A stretch of DNA of 64,000 bases from assembly GCA_018127085.1 (NCBI GenBank), contig CM030724.1:372001-436000 (forward strand). Direction: 5' to 3'. The translations under genes and the position numbers were made by a program. Positions 59,816 to 64,000 of the stretch are shown piece by piece. How positions within the stretch are numbered: position 1 is the first letter of the stretch; every line of letters begins with the position of its first letter. The DNA is from Pneumocystis sp. 'macacae'. Its lineage: Eukaryota; Ascomycota; Pneumocystomycetes; Pneumocystales; Pneumocystaceae. The notes under the pieces were generated by a model, which saw only the letters and a program-made list of their open reading frames with translations, did no database searches and had not been told where the DNA came from.

Positions 59816-62031
59816 AAAAAAGTGTATGGTAAAAGAAGTGTGATTTGCAGTGTAATATGCACAGAACGGCAGTATATTGTGCAGGATTTATGTAAATATT
59901 TATGTGGAGAGATATACAGTATATATGGTTGTGATCGAAGAACGTTAAGGTCAAGCGGTGGATGGACAGAGAAAATGGTTTTAGAAAGTATATAGGGGAT
60001 ATATGAAGGAGCAGTGAAGAAAACAAGAAGTGATGGAGCAAAGGAAAGAAAAAAGAGTGTGTTTATGTTTTTTTGCGTTTTTGTATTTTTTGGAAGCAAT
60101 TGAGTATTTAATCGATGTGGGAGTTAGGATGGAAAGTTGAGAGGTTTTAACGGAAAAAAGGGAAGATAAAGGAAATGCAGTGAACAGGTGTTTTGAGAGC
60201 ACTATATGTATATAAAACGATAGAGAGTAGATAAGGTGAAGAGTGCGTATTTTTAGGCTCTTGGGAGAAAAAATAGGAGGAGCAAGAGAGTGTAAAAAAT
60301 ACATAGGAACTTGCTGGAAAAGAAGATTTGTCATAGTTAGAATAGAAAAAAGTGTATGGTGTGTGGAGAGAGGGAAGGGTGAAGTTTTGGGAGACAAGTA
60401 TTGGGTGCATGAGCAGGTGCCAGTGTAGAGGACAGAGGGCAATAGAGGTCGAGTATACGTCTATTTGAAAGTGTACAGGATCTGTATATTTGAGTATGCT
60501 TTTGATAAATAGAGCAGAGCAGAATATTGGGTATATTTTTTAAAAAGTTAAGTAAAGGATGATAAAAAGAGTATATTTCGATACAGGATGCTGCAGCGCT
60601 TACTTGGATGATTGATGTGTATGGCAGTGTGTAAATGTGAAGTGGTATACGTTTTTTCGAAAAATGAACTAAAGTTGTGTATATTTCTAAAAATGCGTGT
60701 TTTTATAAAGAACAATAAACAATTATATTTCAATTTTTGGGAGTGTTTATGGATTTTTAGTTATATTGGTATGTATAGAGATTGTAAGACTTTGTGTATT
60801 TTTGAAAAATAGGGCTTGTGTATTTTTTTGAAAAAGCACGTTTTTTAACTGGAGAGTAATGAAGGGCTGTGTTTCAATATCAAAGTATATTTATGGATGT
60901 CTTTTTAGTGTCTGTGTACGGTAAATAAGTTGAATAAAGAAATATTCAAAAATAAGAATGAATTTTGGAGAAAACAAAAACATAACTTAGGATGACAATG
61001 AAGTAAACTAGAGGAAAAAGCAACAGTATCAGGATGAAATTAGCAATTAAAAGTGTTATTTCAATTAACATAAGGGTGAAAAGATTTACGATAAATCCCT
61101 TAATAAAAAAAAGATGCTATTATAAAGATATATATTGATATTTTGGACGAAAACTGTGTTCTAAATATATTGATATTATAAATATATGTTTTGATAAGAG
61201 ACTGAATTGATTTCTGGACTATTTCTAATAATGAATAACCAAGTAGATTGTATTCTGTGACTTATAGTCCTTAAACTATTGGTTTGATAATTATTTTGAT
61301 TTTACTTTAATAAGGTTATTTTAATAAATGTTTAGGAATATTTCTAAAGTTATATTTTAGTAAGTAAAAGATGGTTTTTAGAGGCTTTGAGAATAGGATA
61401 TACAAAGATTCATCGTGTGAATAAAATAGATATGAATTTAAAAGGTATAAGTTATTTAGGATTTTATAAGAGTTTTAGTTACTCATTTTAAATATTTTAT
61501 GAAAAATTCAAAGACTAAAAAATCTAAAATCTATTAATATAAATAATCATTATTCTATTTTAATTTATACTAAAAGTTATAATCACTTTGTATTTATTTT
61601 AATTCACTAATAATTTACAACGATTTATGGAATTCTAAAAGAAATTAAAGAATTTTAAAATGGTTTATATTCTGCTTTTTGAATATTTTTACTTTTTGCT
61701 TTTTGATTAGAATTTCCGTGGTTCTAAATATTTTAAAAAACAGTAAAATTAATTTAAATATATTAACATATAAATGTTTTCTGGTTTTATATCAATAAAA
61801 GATCTCTAGTATTAGGAAAATATTTAATAGCTATTGGTAAAATATATTGGCTTTTAAGTATTTTCTATTTTTTTAAGATTTTAAAAATATTTCCGTTTAT
61901 TTCAGATTAGATGAAATTATAAAAATATATATTTATTTTGTTGAAAATGTAATATATTTTTACAAATTTATTTAATTTTTAGGATAGATTTATTTGACGA
62001 AATTAAATCTTTAAAATTCAAAAATAGTTAA
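59816..62031. other. 2.2 kb gene-free region; first part strongly G-skewed
   Basis: No credible coding frame. From about 59816 to 60640 the plus strand is rich in G and A and poor in C: line 60361-60420 has 28 G and 4 C. The long minus-strand frames here are by-products of that skew. Short repeats include AAAAAAGTGTATGGT at about 59817 and 60346, and several GTGTATTTTTGAAAAA-like copies between 60650 and 60840. After about 60900 the sequence becomes ordinary AT-rich DNA. A non-coding transcript from the PTC7 promoter is possible. Confidence 0.4.
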
Positions 62032-64000
62032 ATGGGTAAATCAAGAGCAAAACAAAGAAAACAAGGAGATAAATGGTATTATCTTGCAAAAGAACAAGGA
62101 TATAGATCACGTTCATCATTTAAACTTATTCAACTGAATAAAAAGTATCATTTTTTGGAAAAAACAAAGGTCTTAATTGATTTATGTGCAGCACCTGGAG
62201 GGTGGCTTCAAGTAGCATCTAAATATTGTATTTCTGGATCCTTAATATGTGGTGTTGACTTGATTCCGATTAAACCAATCCCAAATGTTATAACTTTTGT
62301 AGAAGATATTACTACAGATAAGTGTCGTGGAAAACTTCGACATTATTTGAAAACGTGGAAAGCGGATACGTATGTTTGTAAAACTTATATTGTATTATTA
62401 TCGATTTTTTGATAGTATTCTCCATGACGGCGCACCGAATGTAGGAGTATCATGGCTTCATGATGCATACTCTCAAACAGAACTTGTTCTAATGTCTTTA
62501 AAGATAGTTGTAGAATTTTTGATTCATAACGGTCTTTATAATAGTTTTTTTATTTAAAATTTAATATTTTAGGTACTTTTGTTACTAAATTATTTCGATC
62601 AAAAGATTATAATAATTTATTATGGGTTTTAAATCAACTATTTAGGAAAGTAGAAGCTACTAAGCCACTTGCTTCAAGGTATTATTATTAGAAGGATCTA
62701 TTGATATAAAAATAACATGAATAAGGGATGTCTCTGCAGAAATTTTTGTTATTTGCCAAGAATATAAAGCACCTGATAAAATTGATCCAAAATTTTTTGA
62801 TCCAAAATTTGTTTTTGAAGATTTACCTGATTCATCGCAAGATCATAAATCAAGAGTATTTAATCCTTCGGTATATATCTGGGCTATAGTTTTATTTTCA
62901 AATATTAATTTCTTAAGAAAAAAAGACGCCAAAGAGATGGATATGAAGATGGAAATTATATTCAACATAAAACCATAAGTGTAGAAGATTTTTTGATGTC
63001 GAATAATCCAATTGAGATTTTAAGCATTGCAAGTGCTATTAGTCTTGATGATAGAGATTTAAAAAATTATAAAGGAATAAAAGATTTAGATATTACTACT
63101 AAAGAAATTATTGCATGCTGTCAGGATCTTCGTGTTCTTGGAAAAAAAGATTTTCGTGGTTTACTTAAATGGAGAATACTTGCTAGGGAAAAGCTAGGTT
63201 TAATTGAAAAAAAAGAAAATAATTCATTAGAAAAAATTGAAATAGAACCATTAAATGAAGAGGAGGAAATTGAAGAAGAGGTTTTTATTTCTATGCTGCT
63301 TGGTGTTTTATTAATAAGAATTATAGATGAAAAGGTTGAATAATGAGGAAATCATGAGAAAAAAAAGAGAAAAACGACGGATATTAGAATTAAAACAAAA
63401 AAATATTCGGCGTATGCAATTGGGAATGATCGAAGCTATGGATATTGGGCTGGAACAAACTGATATGATTGAAGAGGAATCTTTCTTTAAAATACCTTCT
63501 AATGAATTAGATAAATTAGAAATTGAAGACGAAAAAATAGATTTGATTTCAGATGATATTAATGCAACAGAATTTATAACTACAGAATTTGAGGATACTG
63601 AAAATGAGTTAGACAATTTAGAAGACGAACTTCATCAAATGTATTTATATATTATTTTTAGTAATTTTAATATATTTTAGGTATGAATACTATCTATCTA
63701 GAAAAAAAAAGAAACTTAAATCAAAAGCTAATATTGATTTTGATGATGATGGTGATATTAAATTAAATAATAGAGAAGATGCTCTTTTAAAAGAAGAACC
63801 GAGTTTTGATTTTAAGGAAAATAATAAATTGGATCGATGTAGTCTAGAAGATATTTCAGAAAGTTCTGAATATTCAGACTTTAAAGAAAGGAAGAAATTG
63901 AGTCGGAAAGCACAGCAGTTTTTTGATAATGATGTTTTTAAGATTCATAATAATTTTCAAGATTTTGATATTAATAAAGAAAGCATGAAAAACAATTCAT
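62032..64000 (+). CDS. SPB1: Spb1, 25S rRNA 2'-O-methyltransferase (cut by window end)
   Basis: Nucleolar FtsJ-type methyltransferase modifying the 25S rRNA A-loop. Start [20 protein letters not shown], then [17 protein letters not shown] (catalytic Lys) and [18 protein letters not shown] (SAM site). After an intron comes [21 protein letters not shown] with the catalytic Asp, then [12 protein letters not shown] with the second Lys. The Spb1 C-terminal linker region has [53 protein letters not shown] and [18 protein letters not shown]. Introns are about 62369-62413, 62550-62573, 62682-62727, 62870-62917, 63279-63322 and 63636-63680. The charged tail continues past 64000. Confidence 0.92.

Noticed and set aside
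59099..60442. Long reading frames in several frames on both strands (up to 228 codons plus strand; 153 codons minus strand)
   Set aside because: They lie opposite or upstream of PTC7, result from skewed, stop-poor composition, and show no family motif; the PTC7 frame is clearly the coding one.

Overview
The window looks like a nuclear chromosome segment of an AT-rich, intron-dense ascomycete. The best fit is Pneumocystis (Taphrinomycotina). That is an inference from three things: base composition, the very compact layout, and genes split by many introns of roughly 40-50 nt with GT..AG ends and CTAAT/CTAAC-like branch points. The proteins are clearly fungal (Pta1, Dnm1, Mms19, Hpm1, Spt2, Vps10, Pmt4, Ptc7, Spb1 and others). 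I joined exons by hand from reading frames and splice sites, so gene ends are firmer than every internal junction. I saw no transposon, CRISPR array, rRNA or convincing tRNA.

Layout: 0.8-9.6 kb (+): PTA1/symplekin, a She3-like coiled-coil protein, the mitochondrial fission dynamin DNM1, and an IPA1/UBE3D-like protein. 9.7-11.0 kb (-): a YEA4-type nucleotide-sugar transporter. 11.6-15.4 kb (+): MMS19, convergent with EMC3 (-). EMC3 is in turn divergent from SPC2 (+), and after two small minus-strand ORFs comes SIL1 (+), so three ER protein-biogenesis genes lie close together. 19-22 kb: a SET/MYND methyltransferase and HPM1, head to head with 14 bp between start codons. 22-25.7 kb (-): CYS3, SPT2, RPP2. 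26-30.4 kb (+): RPS15, bleomycin hydrolase and a NUFIP1-like protein. Then NOP12 (-), DEP1-like (+), CGR1 (+) and VPS10 (+, two Vps10 modules). 41.6-48.5 kb (-): NAD(P)HX dehydratase, SDH1, JAC1 and CCT4. 48.7-50.9 kb (+): RPT1 and ATP synthase subunit e. Then PRP4 (-), PMT4 (+), dynein intermediate chain (-), PTC7 (-), a 2.3 kb gene-free stretch, and SPB1 (+), which runs off the end.

Functionally these are housekeeping genes: ribosome making (RPP2, RPS15, NOP12, CGR1, SPB1, NUFIP1-like), mRNA 3' processing and splicing (PTA1, IPA1-like, PRP4), the ER and secretory pathway (EMC3, SPC2, SIL1, PMT4, VPS10, transporter), mitochondria (DNM1, SDH1, JAC1, TIM11, NAD(P)HX repair, PTC7), protein folding and turnover (CCT4, RPT1, BLH1), and chromatin (SPT2, DEP1-like, SET/MYND).

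The most unusual part is the GC-richer PTC7 locus (about 58.7-60.6 kb). G-over-C skew changes strand at the PTC7 promoter, next to an AGGGCTAGGGTT motif, and a strongly G-skewed non-coding stretch follows. This suggests a divergent non-coding transcript. Other points of interest are three introns far longer than the norm (one with a strong hairpin), a start codon apparently isolated by an intron, 17-nt exons, and two places where the reading frame does not join cleanly.
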